This document shows, one piece after another, positions 25,125-32,824 of a stretch of DNA of 64,000 bases (position 1 is the first letter of the stretch; each line of letters begins with the position of its first letter). Source of the DNA: Nocardia beijingensis NBRC 16342 (GTDB lineage Bacteria > Actinomycetota > Actinomycetes > Mycobacteriales > Mycobacteriaceae). The position numbers and the translations under genes are program-made. The notes under the pieces are model-generated. The model was not told the DNA's origin and did not search any database. It saw only the letters and a program-made list of their open reading frames with translations. Location: NCBI RefSeq assembly GCF_001612785.1, contig NZ_BDBC01000038.1:1-64000 (forward strand). Direction: 5' to 3'.

Positions 25125-25862
25125 TCAGATGGCCAGGCGCGCCGCGATGCCGTCGAGGACGGCGTCCAGTCCGATCTGGAACTGCCACTGCACGTCGTCC
25201 TTGCGGGCGGCGTCGTGGATATAGCGTGCATACATCGGGTAGCGGCCCGTGTTCAGCAGCCAAGTCATCTGTGTGGCGAGTCCGGCGCGGGCCTCCGCGC
25301 GGGTGGACCAGCCGCGCAGGCGGAGCGTCTGACTCAGCCTGACCTCCGAGTCGACCGCGCCGTGCACATAGGCGGTGACGGTGCTGAAGACCGCCATGGC
25401 GGTGTCCACGTCGAGCTCGAGGCCGTCGAGTGCGACGAGGACCGCTTCCGTCGCGGCCAATTGGTTCGGGGTCGGCGCGCCGCACGGCACCCGCGTCACC
25501 CACGGGTGTGTCACCAGAATTTCCCGTATGCGCAGGGCGACCGACCGCACGGTCGCGCGCCAGCCGTCCTCGCTGTCAGGCAGATCCAGCTCCCCGTAGA
25601 CGAAGTCGACCATCAGCTCGAGTAGCTCGTCCTTGCCGGTGACGTAGCGGTAGGCGGCCATGGGGGCGACACCGAGTTCGGTGGCCAGGCGGCGCATGGT
25701 GACCGCGTCGAGTCCCTCGGCGTCGGCGACAGCGACAGCGACCTCGGCGATCCGCCGGGGCGTCAGGGTGGCACGGGGGGCAGGCGTCGGCCGTTCGATG
25801 CGCTCCCACACCGAGACCTGGTCCTTGTCCTCGCTCGCCGACTGTCGCTCTTGGGAGCCCAC
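25125..25862 (-). CDS. TetR-family repressor with TetR_C domain
   Basis: A 245-residue regulator. LTPRRIAEVAVAVADAEGLDAVTMRRLATELGVAPMAAYRYV forms the N-terminal helix-turn-helix, and the C-terminal part (MVDFVYGELDLPDSEDGWRA onward) resembles the tetracycline-repressor ligand domain. The frame begins at ATG 25898, but GTG 25862 has AAGGA 8 nt upstream, and the ATG lies inside the operator repeats, so I prefer the GTG. It is divergent from the FMN-reductase/OYE unit and probably represses it; a 15-bp inverted repeat in the shared promoter is the likely operator. Confidence 0.87.
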   Translation of the reverse strand: MGSQERQSASEDKDQVSVWERIERPTPAPRATLTPRRIAEVAVAVADAEGLDAVTMRRLATELGVAPMAAYRYVTGKDELLELMVDFVYGELDLPDSEDGWRATVRSVALRIREILVTHPWVTRVPCGAPTPNQLAATEAVLVALDGLELDVDTAMAVFSTVTAYVHGAVDSEVRLSQTLRLRGWSTRAEARAGLATQMTWLLNTGRYPMYARYIHDAARKDDVQWQFQIGLDAVLDGIAARLAI

Positions 25863-25889
25863 CGCTTGGATCCTTCCGCCGAATGATGT

Positions 25890-25924
25890 CGTGTACATCG
25901 TACCTGGAGTAGACGTCGTACACG
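25890..25924. promoter_or_regulatory. Secondary TetR half-site pair
   Basis: CGTGTAC (25890-25896) and GTACACG (25918-25924) are complementary arms 21 nt apart. They repeat the GTGTAC core of the stronger palindrome just downstream, which suggests a second repressor contact covering the regulator's own promoter. Confidence 0.45.
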
Positions 25925-25927
25925 CTG

Positions 25928-25964
25928 GTGTGTACGTTGTATTTCATGGATACAACGTACACAC
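25928..25964. promoter_or_regulatory. TetR operator: perfect 15-bp inverted repeat
   Basis: The arms GTGTGTACGTTGTAT (25928-25942) and ATACAACGTACACAC (25950-25964) are exactly complementary with a 7-nt spacer. The element ends 16 bp before the GTG start of the FMN reductase, inside the TetR/reductase divergent spacer. A dyad this long and exact is expected less than once per genome by chance, so it is the best operator candidate for the adjacent repressor. Confidence 0.75.
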
Positions 25965-25979
25965 AATCGAGGGCGTTCC

Positions 25980-26579
25980 GTGGCTGACGCGACTACCGAC
26001 ACCCTGCGCACCGCGGTGATCATCGGCAGCACCCGGGACGGACGGTTCGGTCCGGTCGTCGCCGACTGGATCGCCGGACACATCGCTCAGCGCGAGGACA
26101 TGACGGCCGACCTGATCGACCTCGTCCAGACGCCGCTGCCGACCGTCTTCCCGGCGTTCGGCCAGGCTCCTTCCGACGAGGCCATGGCACAGCTGGGCGC
26201 AGTGTCGCCCCGGCTGGCCCAGGCCGACGCCTTCGTCATCGTCACCCCCGAGTACAACCACAGCTTCCCCGCGTCGTTGAAGAACGCGCTCGACTGGCAC
26301 AACGAGCAGTGGCACGCCAAGCCGGTCGGCTTCGTGTCCTATGGCGGGCTGTCCGGCGGGCTGCGCGCCGTCGAGCATCTTCGTGTCGTGCTCGCCGAAC
26401 TCCACGCGGTCACGATCCGCAACACCGTCAGCTTCCACAGCTACGGGGAGGTCTTCGGTGTCGACGGCAAGCCGTCCGACCCCGGGTGCGACGGCGCCGC
26501 GAAAGCCATGCTCGATCAGCTCAGCTGGTGGGGGCAGTCCCTGCGCGAGGCCAGACGCGTCCGCCCGTACGCCGTCTGA
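25980..26579 (+). CDS. NADPH-dependent FMN reductase / quinone reductase family flavoprotein
   Basis: A 199-residue flavodoxin-fold protein starting with GTG 25980. The FMN phosphate loop GSTRDGRFGP and the flavin-contacting TPEYNHSFPASLKNALDW are diagnostic of the NADPH-dependent FMN reductase family (chromate/azo/quinone reductases). It reduces free or bound FMN, quinones or azo compounds in the cytosol. It lies immediately behind the TetR operator and 219 bp before an Old Yellow Enzyme, suggesting an electrophile-responsive redox unit. Substrate unknown. Confidence 0.9.
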   Translation: MADATTDTLRTAVIIGSTRDGRFGPVVADWIAGHIAQREDMTADLIDLVQTPLPTVFPAFGQAPSDEAMAQLGAVSPRLAQADAFVIVTPEYNHSFPASLKNALDWHNEQWHAKPVGFVSYGGLSGGLRAVEHLRVVLAELHAVTIRNTVSFHSYGEVFGVDGKPSDPGCDGAAKAMLDQLSWWGQSLREARRVRPYAV

Positions 26580-26798
26580 CGTCGAAGGACGCCGAACAAA
26601 TTCTCGCGCTTCTTCTTTGCGGCGCCCGCCGGACGGCAGATCCTCACAGCAGGTGTCCCCGGCCGGGGCGGCCTCGAGCACTACTGCCCCGGATTCCGCT
26701 CAGCGACCGAGGCGGAATTCAAGCTCATACGCCCAAGCCGACCGCATGGCCTCAATCCCTCGTCGCAGCAGGTCGGCCTCTCTCGAAAGCGAACACCG
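26580..26798. other. Spacer between flavin reductase and OYE genes
   Basis: 219 bp with no gene that I can support. It holds short GC dyads (CCCCGGCCGGGG near 26657-26668), which could attenuate transcription. A separate promoter for the OYE gene is possible; no clear hexamers were found. Confidence 0.35.
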
Positions 26799-27908
26799 AT
26801 GCCTACGAATCCCTTCGAACGTGCCAGGGACATCCTGGTCCGTCCTTTCTCCCTGGGCAGTCTCACGCTGCCCAACCGCGTGGTGATGGCGCCGATGACG
26901 CGCGAGTTCTCTCCCGGAGGTGTGCCTGGCCACGACGTGGCGCAGTATTACGCCCGACGGGCGGCCGCCGGTGTCGGTTTGATCATCACCGAGGGCACCT
27001 ATATCGGCCATGACTCGGCGGGTAGCAGCGCCCGTGTCCCGCACTTCTACGGTGACGAGGCGCTGGCGGGCTGGTCGGCTGTGGCCGAGGCGGTCCATCA
27101 GGCGGGAGGTCGGATCATGCCTCAGTTGTGGCATGTCGGAATGGATCGCACCGTCGGCCATCCGCCGGTCCCCGACGCCCCGCGGATCGGCCCCTCCGGC
27201 ATCGCCCTGGACGGCACGAACTCGGGCCGAGAGATGACCCAGGCGGACATCGATGATGTGGTCGCCGCGTACGCCTCGGCGGCGGCGACTGCCGAGGCAC
27301 TGGGCTTCGACGGCGTCGAGATCCACGGTGGCCACGGCTATTTGATCGACCAGTTCCTGTGGGCCCACACCAACCGGCGCACCGACGCCTTCGGGGGCGA
27401 CATCGTGGGCCGTACCCGTTTCGCCGCTCGGATCGTGGCCGCCTGCCGGGACAGCGTCTCCGGCGACTTCCCGATCTCCTTCCGGTTGTCGCAATGGAAG
27501 GTGAACCACTACCAGGCGCGGATCGCCGACACGCCGCAGGAGCTGGAGACCATGCTCGGCCTGCTGGTCGACGCCGGCGCCGACGCTTTCCACTGCTCCA
27601 CCCGGCGGTTGCAACTCCCCGAGTTCGAGGGCTCCGACCTGAATCTGGCGGGTTGGGCCAAGAAACTTTGCGGGAAACCCGCCATCAGCGTCGGCTCGGT
27701 GGGCCTCAGCAGCGAGTTCCACCAGATGTCACCAGCCGAAGTCACGGACATCGGCGAGCTGCTCGACCGCATGGAGCGCGACGAGTTCGACCTCGTGGCG
27801 GTCGGCAGAGCCCTGCTGGGAGATCCGGAGTGGCTGGCGAAGGTCCTCGCCGGCCGCGTCGACGAACTCACCCCTTTCCACGTAGGGCTCCTCGGCAGCC
27901 TCCGCTGA
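26799..27908 (+). CDS. Old Yellow Enzyme family NADH:flavin oxidoreductase
   Basis: A 369-residue TIM-barrel flavoprotein. LPNRVVMAPMTREFSPGG opens the barrel, MPQLWHVG, FDGVEIHGGHGYLIDQFL (with the paired His residues that bind substrate) and DLVAVGRALLGDPEW (phosphate site) follow. The family reduces activated C=C bonds of enones, quinones and nitro compounds with NAD(P)H. The FMN reductase and SnoaL-like protein on either side would fit a detoxification operon controlled by the divergent TetR. Confidence 0.92.
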   Translation: MPTNPFERARDILVRPFSLGSLTLPNRVVMAPMTREFSPGGVPGHDVAQYYARRAAAGVGLIITEGTYIGHDSAGSSARVPHFYGDEALAGWSAVAEAVHQAGGRIMPQLWHVGMDRTVGHPPVPDAPRIGPSGIALDGTNSGREMTQADIDDVVAAYASAAATAEALGFDGVEIHGGHGYLIDQFLWAHTNRRTDAFGGDIVGRTRFAARIVAACRDSVSGDFPISFRLSQWKVNHYQARIADTPQELETMLGLLVDAGADAFHCSTRRLQLPEFEGSDLNLAGWAKKLCGKPAISVGSVGLSSEFHQMSPAEVTDIGELLDRMERDEFDLVAVGRALLGDPEWLAKVLAGRVDELTPFHVGLLGSLR

Positions 27909-27964
27909 GCGCGGATCCACCGATCTATTGGTGACAGATAATCGAAGGATTGGAGCAAGCCAGA

Positions 27965-28399
27965 ATGCACACCCGACCTACTCTCGGTGATCCCTCGCGC
28001 GCTACCACGGCTCACGAGGTGGCCGCACGGTTCGCCGAAGGGTTGCAACGGTCAGGCGCGGCGGGGGACGCGGACGGCTACGACGCCGCTTTCGCAGCGG
28101 ACGTGGTGTGGGGCAGTCCATATGGCGCGTCGGTAACCGGCTACGCCGAATTGAACGCCATCCACCGCCGCTTGATGAACGCACAGGTCGCGCCACCGTC
28201 ACACTTCGAAGTCGTCGGCGCGACCTCGCCCGCGCCAGGGGTCGTGCTGACCCAGATCCGCAGGCTCGCCGCCGAAGCGGGCGGATTCTCCGAGATCGCC
28301 ATGTACGTACTGATCGAGAAGGATGGCCGATGGTGGCTCGCGGGGGCGCAGAACACGCCGATCACGGATCCACCCCAACGAACCGAGTCCAGTTCATGA
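27965..28399 (+). CDS. SnoaL-like / DUF4440 family protein (SgcJ/EcaC type)
   Basis: A 144-residue protein of the NTF2-like fold: HEVAARFAEGLQRSGAAGDADGYDAAFAADVVWGSPYG, then GYAELNAIHRRLM and RWWLAGAQNTPI. This is the pattern of small SgcJ/EcaC-family proteins. ATG 27965 is preferred to the in-frame TTG 27950 because GGAG precedes it at a usable distance. Catalytic activity has rarely been shown for such proteins. It follows the OYE gene by 56 bp and is likely co-transcribed. Its last 6 bp overlap the end of the convergent MerR gene. Confidence 0.82.
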   Translation: MHTRPTLGDPSRATTAHEVAARFAEGLQRSGAAGDADGYDAAFAADVVWGSPYGASVTGYAELNAIHRRLMNAQVAPPSHFEVVGATSPAPGVVLTQIRRLAAEAGGFSEIAMYVLIEKDGRWWLAGAQNTPITDPPQRTESSS

Positions 28400-29182
28400 C
28401 GTTTCGACGCCCTCTGGCGGGTCTGTTCGCTGGAGCTTGGTCCAGCCGTTCCAGCCGCGCTTCTTCAGTAGCTCGGTCAGTCGACGGGCCGGCGGCCAAG
28501 TATCGAACGCCAGCGTGTCCAGCAGTTCGACCAACGGTGGCTCGATCTCGGGATCGTTGAGATAGTCTTCGCCCTGTTCGTCGGCTATCTGCGTGATATA
28601 CGAGGTCATCTTGTCGGCCAACTCGACGAGGTTTCGGTCGTCGGTCTTGTCCAGAGCCTGGCTCAGCGTGAGATAGAAGTCGATGAGCTGAGGGTCTGCG
28701 ATCTGTTTCCGCTTGCGTGTGATCCAGTCCGGGACGCGTTCCGGCGAACGCGCGACCAGCGGGATCCAGCCGTCGCGTTCGACCTGGACGATCCGCTCGT
28801 CGACTCCGAGTGCCCGCAGTCGGTCCAGAAACTCGACCAGCTCCGGAGGCAGCGCCAGGTTGTCCCCGGCAGCGAGGCGGGCGATTCGTTCGCGAAGCTG
28901 CTGCCGCTGCCGAATTTCCGCCCGCAGCTGCTTGTCGATGTCTGCGACCGCCGACGCGAACTTCTCTGTGTCGGCCTGTAGCAGTTCCCGGACGCGCGCC
29001 AACGGAACTCCGGCCTCGGCGAGCGTCCGGATTCTGATCAGCTCGACCACGGCAGCTGCGTCGTACCTCCGATAGCCGGAGTGGTCGCGTTCCGGCTCCG
29101 GCAGCAGTCCTTTGGCGTGGTAGTGCCGCACCGCTCGTACTGTCACTCCGGCGTAGGAGGCTACCTCGCTGATTGTCAGCAT
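28394..29182 (-). CDS. MerR-family regulator with effector domain (TipAL-like layout)
   Basis: A 262-residue regulator. The N-terminal HTH/wing MLTISEVASYAGVTVRAVRHYHAKGLLPEPERDHSGYRRYD is classic MerR, followed by the dimerisation helix (VRELLQADTEKFASAVADIDKQL) and a helical effector domain rich in charged residues. ATG 29182 has AAGGAGA upstream. It lies 28 bp behind the alpha/beta-hydrolase gene on the same strand, so the two form an operon. A perfect MerR-type palindrome in front of the hydrolase makes this an autoregulated activator unit. The ligand is unknown; no cysteine cluster for metals is seen. Confidence 0.9.
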   Translation of the reverse strand: MLTISEVASYAGVTVRAVRHYHAKGLLPEPERDHSGYRRYDAAAVVELIRIRTLAEAGVPLARVRELLQADTEKFASAVADIDKQLRAEIRQRQQLRERIARLAAGDNLALPPELVEFLDRLRALGVDERIVQVERDGWIPLVARSPERVPDWITRKRKQIADPQLIDFYLTLSQALDKTDDRNLVELADKMTSYITQIADEQGEDYLNDPEIEPPLVELLDTLAFDTWPPARRLTELLKKRGWNGWTKLQRTDPPEGVETS

Positions 29183-29210
29183 CGGACCGGTCTCCTTGAT
29201 CTGGGAACCG

Positions 29211-30011
29211 TTACGAAGATGCCTGGCAGGCTGTGTCCTGGATGATCCGGGCGATCTCCTGGGCGTGGGTGACGAGCAGCCCGTGACCGGCGTCGAGCCA
29301 CGTTGTGGAGATGTGCGGCTGGTCGCGGACCAGCCGCTCGATACCCGCCTTCCAGTTTTGATTGCGCCATGATGCACGCCCTTCGCCGCTGTCGCCGGCC
29401 ATCGACGTCGACATGATCATGCTGATCGGACAGTTGATCTTCCGATACCGGTCGAGGATTGCAGACCGCACCATGTCCACCTCGAGATTCAGGTCGAGGA
29501 TTTCCTGTGCGGTGAGCATCACTTGGCGCGGTGTGCCTTTGGCACCCTCGGTCCATGTAGCGCCGTCGAACATCGCACGAAACTCCGGCAGGTCGGCCTC
29601 GGTGATGAATGGTTCGGGCACCGGGTTCGCCCCGTCGATGAGAACCAGCTCAGCGGCGGTGCCGGGATACTCGCAGGCATAGTGCACGACCAGGTCCGCA
29701 CCCAGCGAGTGACCGACGAGTACGGGCGGCGAGGGCAGGTCGAGGTGTCCCACCTCCGCCATCACAGCGGTGAAATCGCCCAGGAATGCCTTGAAGGAGT
29801 ACCGGTCGGTGGCCGAGGAGAGGCCATGACCTCGCAGGTCGAAGGTCACCACGTCATGATCGCGCCGCAGCAGATCGGTCAGCTCGTGCAGATCAGCTTG
29901 TGTCGTAAGGAGCCCGGGGCACAGGACCAGCGGTCGTCCCCGACCGCCGCGGGACACCGCAATCGTGACGCCGTCGTGGCGGACCATGAAGTGATCGGTT
30001 TTCGCAGTCAT
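29211..30011 (-). CDS. Alpha/beta-hydrolase, probably from a leaderless mRNA
   Basis: A 266-residue hydrolase starting MTAKTDHFMVRHDGVTIAV. It has the oxyanion region LVLCPGLLT, DLRGHGLSSATDRYS, the nucleophile elbow VGHSLGADLVVH, and a late histidine in LDAGHGLLVTH. Upstream in-frame ATGs at 30020 and 30101 exist. With a TTGACC -35 and a CAGCAT -10 at the 20-bp spacing typical of MerR promoters, transcription should begin at the ATG at 30011, so the message would have no leader. Function is probably ester or peroxide hydrolysis; the substrate would be the inducer of the MerR protein. Confidence 0.85.
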   Translation of the reverse strand: MTAKTDHFMVRHDGVTIAVSRGGRGRPLVLCPGLLTTQADLHELTDLLRRDHDVVTFDLRGHGLSSATDRYSFKAFLGDFTAVMAEVGHLDLPSPPVLVGHSLGADLVVHYACEYPGTAAELVLIDGANPVPEPFITEADLPEFRAMFDGATWTEGAKGTPRQVMLTAQEILDLNLEVDMVRSAILDRYRKINCPISMIMSTSMAGDSGEGRASWRNQNWKAGIERLVRDQPHISTTWLDAGHGLLVTHAQEIARIIQDTACQASS

Positions 30012-30028
30012 GCCGATCATGCTGAGGG

Positions 30029-30051
30029 GTTGACCCTGCGTCAGGGTCAAC
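30029..30051. promoter_or_regulatory. MerR-type operator/promoter, perfect 10-bp arms
   Basis: The arms GTTGACCCTG and CAGGGTCAAC surround a 3-nt centre. TTGACC serves as the -35 of the leftward hydrolase/MerR operon and the -10-like CAGCAT follows 20 bp later. The long spacer with a central palindrome is the hallmark of MerR-activated promoters, and the sequence is similar to TipAL/SoxR-like sites. Confidence 0.8.
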
Positions 30052-30269
30052 TGCCGAAGCGTGGTGGCATCCGTTGCATCCCTGACCAGCGCTCCGAGCA
30101 ACCGGCAGAGCGTTCGATCTGCGTCAGGTCTGATGGCAGAACATCCCGCTTGTGTCGACCGGGTGCTGACCGAGTGGTCCAGCGCCCGGGCGTCAGCGCA
30201 AGGCCTGCACCTCGCCCTACACGCGGCGCCGCGTCGGCACCGGCGCCGAAGCCTCGACGAAACTCGGTG
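30052..30269. other. Spacer between the TetR gene and the MerR operon
   Basis: 218 bp without a supported gene. The part next to the hydrolase contains only the MerR promoter flank. The rest looks like the untranslated tail of the leftward TetR gene. Confidence 0.35.
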
Positions 30270-30929
30270 TCACCGCGCTAGAAGACGGAGCAGCGTCCGC
30301 ATCTGCCCGCTGTAGTATTCCTCGAATTCCGCTGAGCCGGGCTGTTTTCCGGTCGCCTGCGAAGCGGTCTCGGGCAGCATGACCGGGGCCAGGATCATGC
30401 CCATGACCGCGATGCGCACGAAGGCCGGATCCAAGTCCGGGTGGATTTCTCCGCGTTCCTGGGCTCTGGCCAGATTGGCCAGGTCGGTCTCGACCGCGTC
30501 GGCCCCTTCGGGATGGTCGGTGGCGGCACCGCTTCCGGTGAGCCCCCGCCACACCAGCAGCCGCGCAGGTCTCGGATCTTCCCGCACTGCGGAGAGGTAG
30601 CGCACGGCGACCTCCTCGAATGGGAGCTCCGGGTCCGCGCGTTCGGCCTCGGCCGCTGGCCAGCCGCGCTGGATCTCTCGGTAAAGGCCCTCTTTGCCGC
30701 CGAAGTAATACGTGATCAGCTGCTTGTTGACTCCCGCCCGCTCCGCGATCTCCTGCACCCGGGCGCCGTCGAAACCCTTGGCGGCGAACTCGTCCAAGGC
30801 GGCGTCGAGCAGTGCCTGACGCGAGCGTTCGGCATCGCGACGGCGATCTGCAGCGCTGGGCGCGCGGCGGGGACGACGGCCCGCGGCGGAAGGGGCGGAG
30901 TTCGCGGTGGTGTGGGGCTCGGTCGCCAT
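30270..30929 (-). CDS. TetR-family regulator of the adjacent DHA2 efflux pump
   Basis: A 219-residue regulator. A basic, alanine-rich N-terminal tail precedes the HTH (ALLDAALDEFAAKGFDGARVQEIAERAGVNKQLITYYFGGKEGLY). The C-terminal domain (SAVREDPRPARLLVWRGL, EIHPDLDPAFVRIAVMGM) fits the TetR_C class of efflux regulators. ATG 30929 is preceded by AGGA at 7 nt; a GTG at 30935 is the alternative. It is divergent from the MFS gene; GGATGA/TCATCC half-sites occupy the shared promoter. Confidence 0.88.
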   Translation of the reverse strand: MATEPHTTANSAPSAAGRRPRRAPSAADRRRDAERSRQALLDAALDEFAAKGFDGARVQEIAERAGVNKQLITYYFGGKEGLYREIQRGWPAAEAERADPELPFEEVAVRYLSAVREDPRPARLLVWRGLTGSGAATDHPEGADAVETDLANLARAQERGEIHPDLDPAFVRIAVMGMILAPVMLPETASQATGKQPGSAEFEEYYSGQMRTLLRLLAR

Positions 30930-30948
30930 TCGCACATCCTAACTCGCT

Positions 30949-31020
30949 GGATGATTGAGTCATCTGAATGGCTGCATTGTCATCCATCTGGTTGACGTAC
31001 TCATCCGGGTGGATGACAAT
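30949..31020 (+). promoter_or_regulatory. Operator array and leaderless promoter of the efflux gene
   Basis: Half-sites GGATGA (30949-30954), TCATC (30960-30964), TCATCC (30980-30985), TCATCC (31001-31006) and GGATGA (31011-31016) form dyads; the last pair is TCATCC-GGGT-GGATGA. ATTGTCATCC (30976-30985) and GGATGACAAT (31011-31020) are also perfect 10-bp arms 25 nt apart. TTGACG (30992-30997) and GACAAT (31015-31020), 17 bp apart, make a good -35/-10 pair that would start the message near 31027. The TetR site then lies between the two hexamers. Confidence 0.65.
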
Positions 31021-31026
31021 TCAGCA

Positions 31027-32484
31027 GTGACCATCTCGAATCCATCGGAAGCGGCCGTCGAGCGGCCGCCACTCAGCCCGCAGGCGCGACGGGCCGTCGT
31101 GGTTGTGCTGTTCGGCGCGGTTCTGGCGTTCCTGGACGCCACCGTCGTCAATGTCGCCGTGAAATCACTCGCCGCCGATCTCGGCAGCTCCCTCGACGCT
31201 ATCCAGTGGGTCGTCACCGCGTATCTGCTGGTACAGGCGGCGGTGCTGCCAGTGACCGGATGGGCGGCACGCCGAGTGGGGGCCAAACGGCTGTATATCG
31301 GTGCGCTGCTGGCGTTCACCCTCGCCTCGGTCGCATGCGCGGCCGCGAACAGCGTCGGCCTGTTGATCCTCGCCCGGGTCGCGCAGGGCCTCGGCGCCGG
31401 GGTCATGATCCCCGTCGGGCAGATGATCCTGGTGACCGCCGCTGGGCGGCAGGGCATTGCCAGAGCCATGGTGGCCGCGGGCATACCCATGGTGCTGACG
31501 CCAATCGTCGGTCCCACCATCGGCGGGCTATTGCTGGAATACGCGGGATGGCAGTGGATCTTCCTGATCAACGTGCCCATCGGTGTCATCGGGCTGGTGC
31601 TCGCCGCACGGCTGCTGCCCGCGGACGAGCCGGGCGAGCCGGCCGGTGCCCTGGACGCACTGGGACTGATCCTGGTTTCGGCGGGAATGGTGGGTATCAC
31701 CTACGGGCTCTCCGAGGCAGCGTCACACGGGCTTACGGCTACGCGGGTGCTCGTCACGCTGTGCGGAGGAACGGTGTGCACTGCCCTGTTCGTGGTGCGC
31801 TCGCTACGCATCCCGAACCCCGTGCTGGACCTGAGGTTGTGGCGGGATCGTTTCTTCACGGCGGGTACCGTCTCGACCTTCGTGATCGGAGCGGTGACCT
31901 TCGGCGCGATGGTGTTGCTGCCCTTGTACTTTCAGCTGGTTCGGCATCAGGACGCTGCGCACACCGGCCTGCTCATGGCGCCTCAGGGGCTCGGTGCGGC
32001 CGTCGCCATGGGGATGTCCGCTCGGCTCTACGATCGGGTCGGCGCACTCACCTGCTTGCTCGGTGCGCTCGTCGGCTGTGTTGCCACCATTCCGTTCATG
32101 CTGATCGCCGACGACACCCCGTACTGGCTGCTCGGCTGTGCCATGGTCGTGCGCGGACTCGGCATCGGCCTGGCTGCCATGCCCGCCATGACCGCCGCGC
32201 TGCGGAATCTCACTCCGTCCCAGATCATCTACGCCACACCGCAACTCACCGTCATGCAGCGCGTCGGTGGTTCTATCGGAACCGCCGCCTTCGTGGTCGT
32301 TCTGCAGCAACACCTGCACGACAAGGGCGTCGAGCAGCCTGATCCGGCGTCGGCATTTGCGGTGACCTTCGCTTGGGTACTGGCCGCGTCGGTGCTGGCG
32401 GTCATGCCGACCGCGCTCATGGCTGTCCTGGAGATGCGGACTCGCCGCGAACATGCGCCTGGCGCAGCGCCGAACCGTACATAA
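31027..32484 (+). CDS. DHA2-family MFS drug-efflux transporter (EmrB/QacA type)
   Basis: A 485-residue permease with 14 predicted membrane segments. The first helix motif FLDATVVNVAVKSLA (motif D1), the motif A-like GWAARRVGAKRLYIGAL and the antiporter motif C-like GPTIGGLLLEYAGWQWIFLINVPIGVIG place it in the DHA2 group, proton-driven exporters of lipophilic cations and antibiotics. The GTG at 31027 coincides with the predicted transcription start; upstream frame extension to 30955 runs through the operator array and is unlikely. The adjacent TetR protein should repress it in the absence of ligand. Confidence 0.92.
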   Translation: MTISNPSEAAVERPPLSPQARRAVVVVLFGAVLAFLDATVVNVAVKSLAADLGSSLDAIQWVVTAYLLVQAAVLPVTGWAARRVGAKRLYIGALLAFTLASVACAAANSVGLLILARVAQGLGAGVMIPVGQMILVTAAGRQGIARAMVAAGIPMVLTPIVGPTIGGLLLEYAGWQWIFLINVPIGVIGLVLAARLLPADEPGEPAGALDALGLILVSAGMVGITYGLSEAASHGLTATRVLVTLCGGTVCTALFVVRSLRIPNPVLDLRLWRDRFFTAGTVSTFVIGAVTFGAMVLLPLYFQLVRHQDAAHTGLLMAPQGLGAAVAMGMSARLYDRVGALTCLLGALVGCVATIPFMLIADDTPYWLLGCAMVVRGLGIGLAAMPAMTAALRNLTPSQIIYATPQLTVMQRVGGSIGTAAFVVVLQQHLHDKGVEQPDPASAFAVTFAWVLAASVLAVMPTALMAVLEMRTRREHAPGAAPNRT

Positions 32485-32824
32485 GGCGGCGACGAAGAGC
32501 GCGAAATATGTGCACGTGAAGCCCGGAACGCATGTCGGCGTGAAGAGGGGCTGGAACCGGCCATCGTACGTGGCCGTGGATGACGGGTGTATCCGCCGCT
32601 TTACGCAGGCCCGGTCCATGGGATTGGCCCTGTTGGGTGGTGGGTCGCACCCAGAGGCTCGCGTGTAGGTGTTGGATGGCGGAGTCGTGGGGCGGCGTGG
32701 GTGATCGTGTCGCGAGGGGGAGCCGACCACTACGCACGCAGGCTTCGTCGACGACAAGTACTGCGTCTGGCAGCGAGTTCGGCGGAGAACGGCGTCGCCA
32801 TCGGCACTGCCGATCGGGAAGAGG
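32485..32824. other. Intergenic region holding the first 60-bp repeat
   Basis: 340 bp between the efflux and TetR genes (stops converge). No gene could be supported. The main feature is the dispersed repeat at 32661-32720. The stretch 32485-32660 shows nothing else I recognise. Confidence 0.5.
32661..32720. repeat. Dispersed 60-bp direct repeat, copy A
   Basis: Matches bases 41721-41780 at 55 of 60 positions, in the same orientation and 9,060 bp away; the mismatches are spread out. Flanking sequence differs between copies, so the element itself is the conserved unit. The pair encloses the TetR gene and the whole meta-cleavage operon. Confidence 0.85.

Noticed and set aside
30955..31026. N-terminal extension of the efflux protein to 30955
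   Set aside because: It would place the coding start inside the operator array, and the -35/-10 pair points to 31027.
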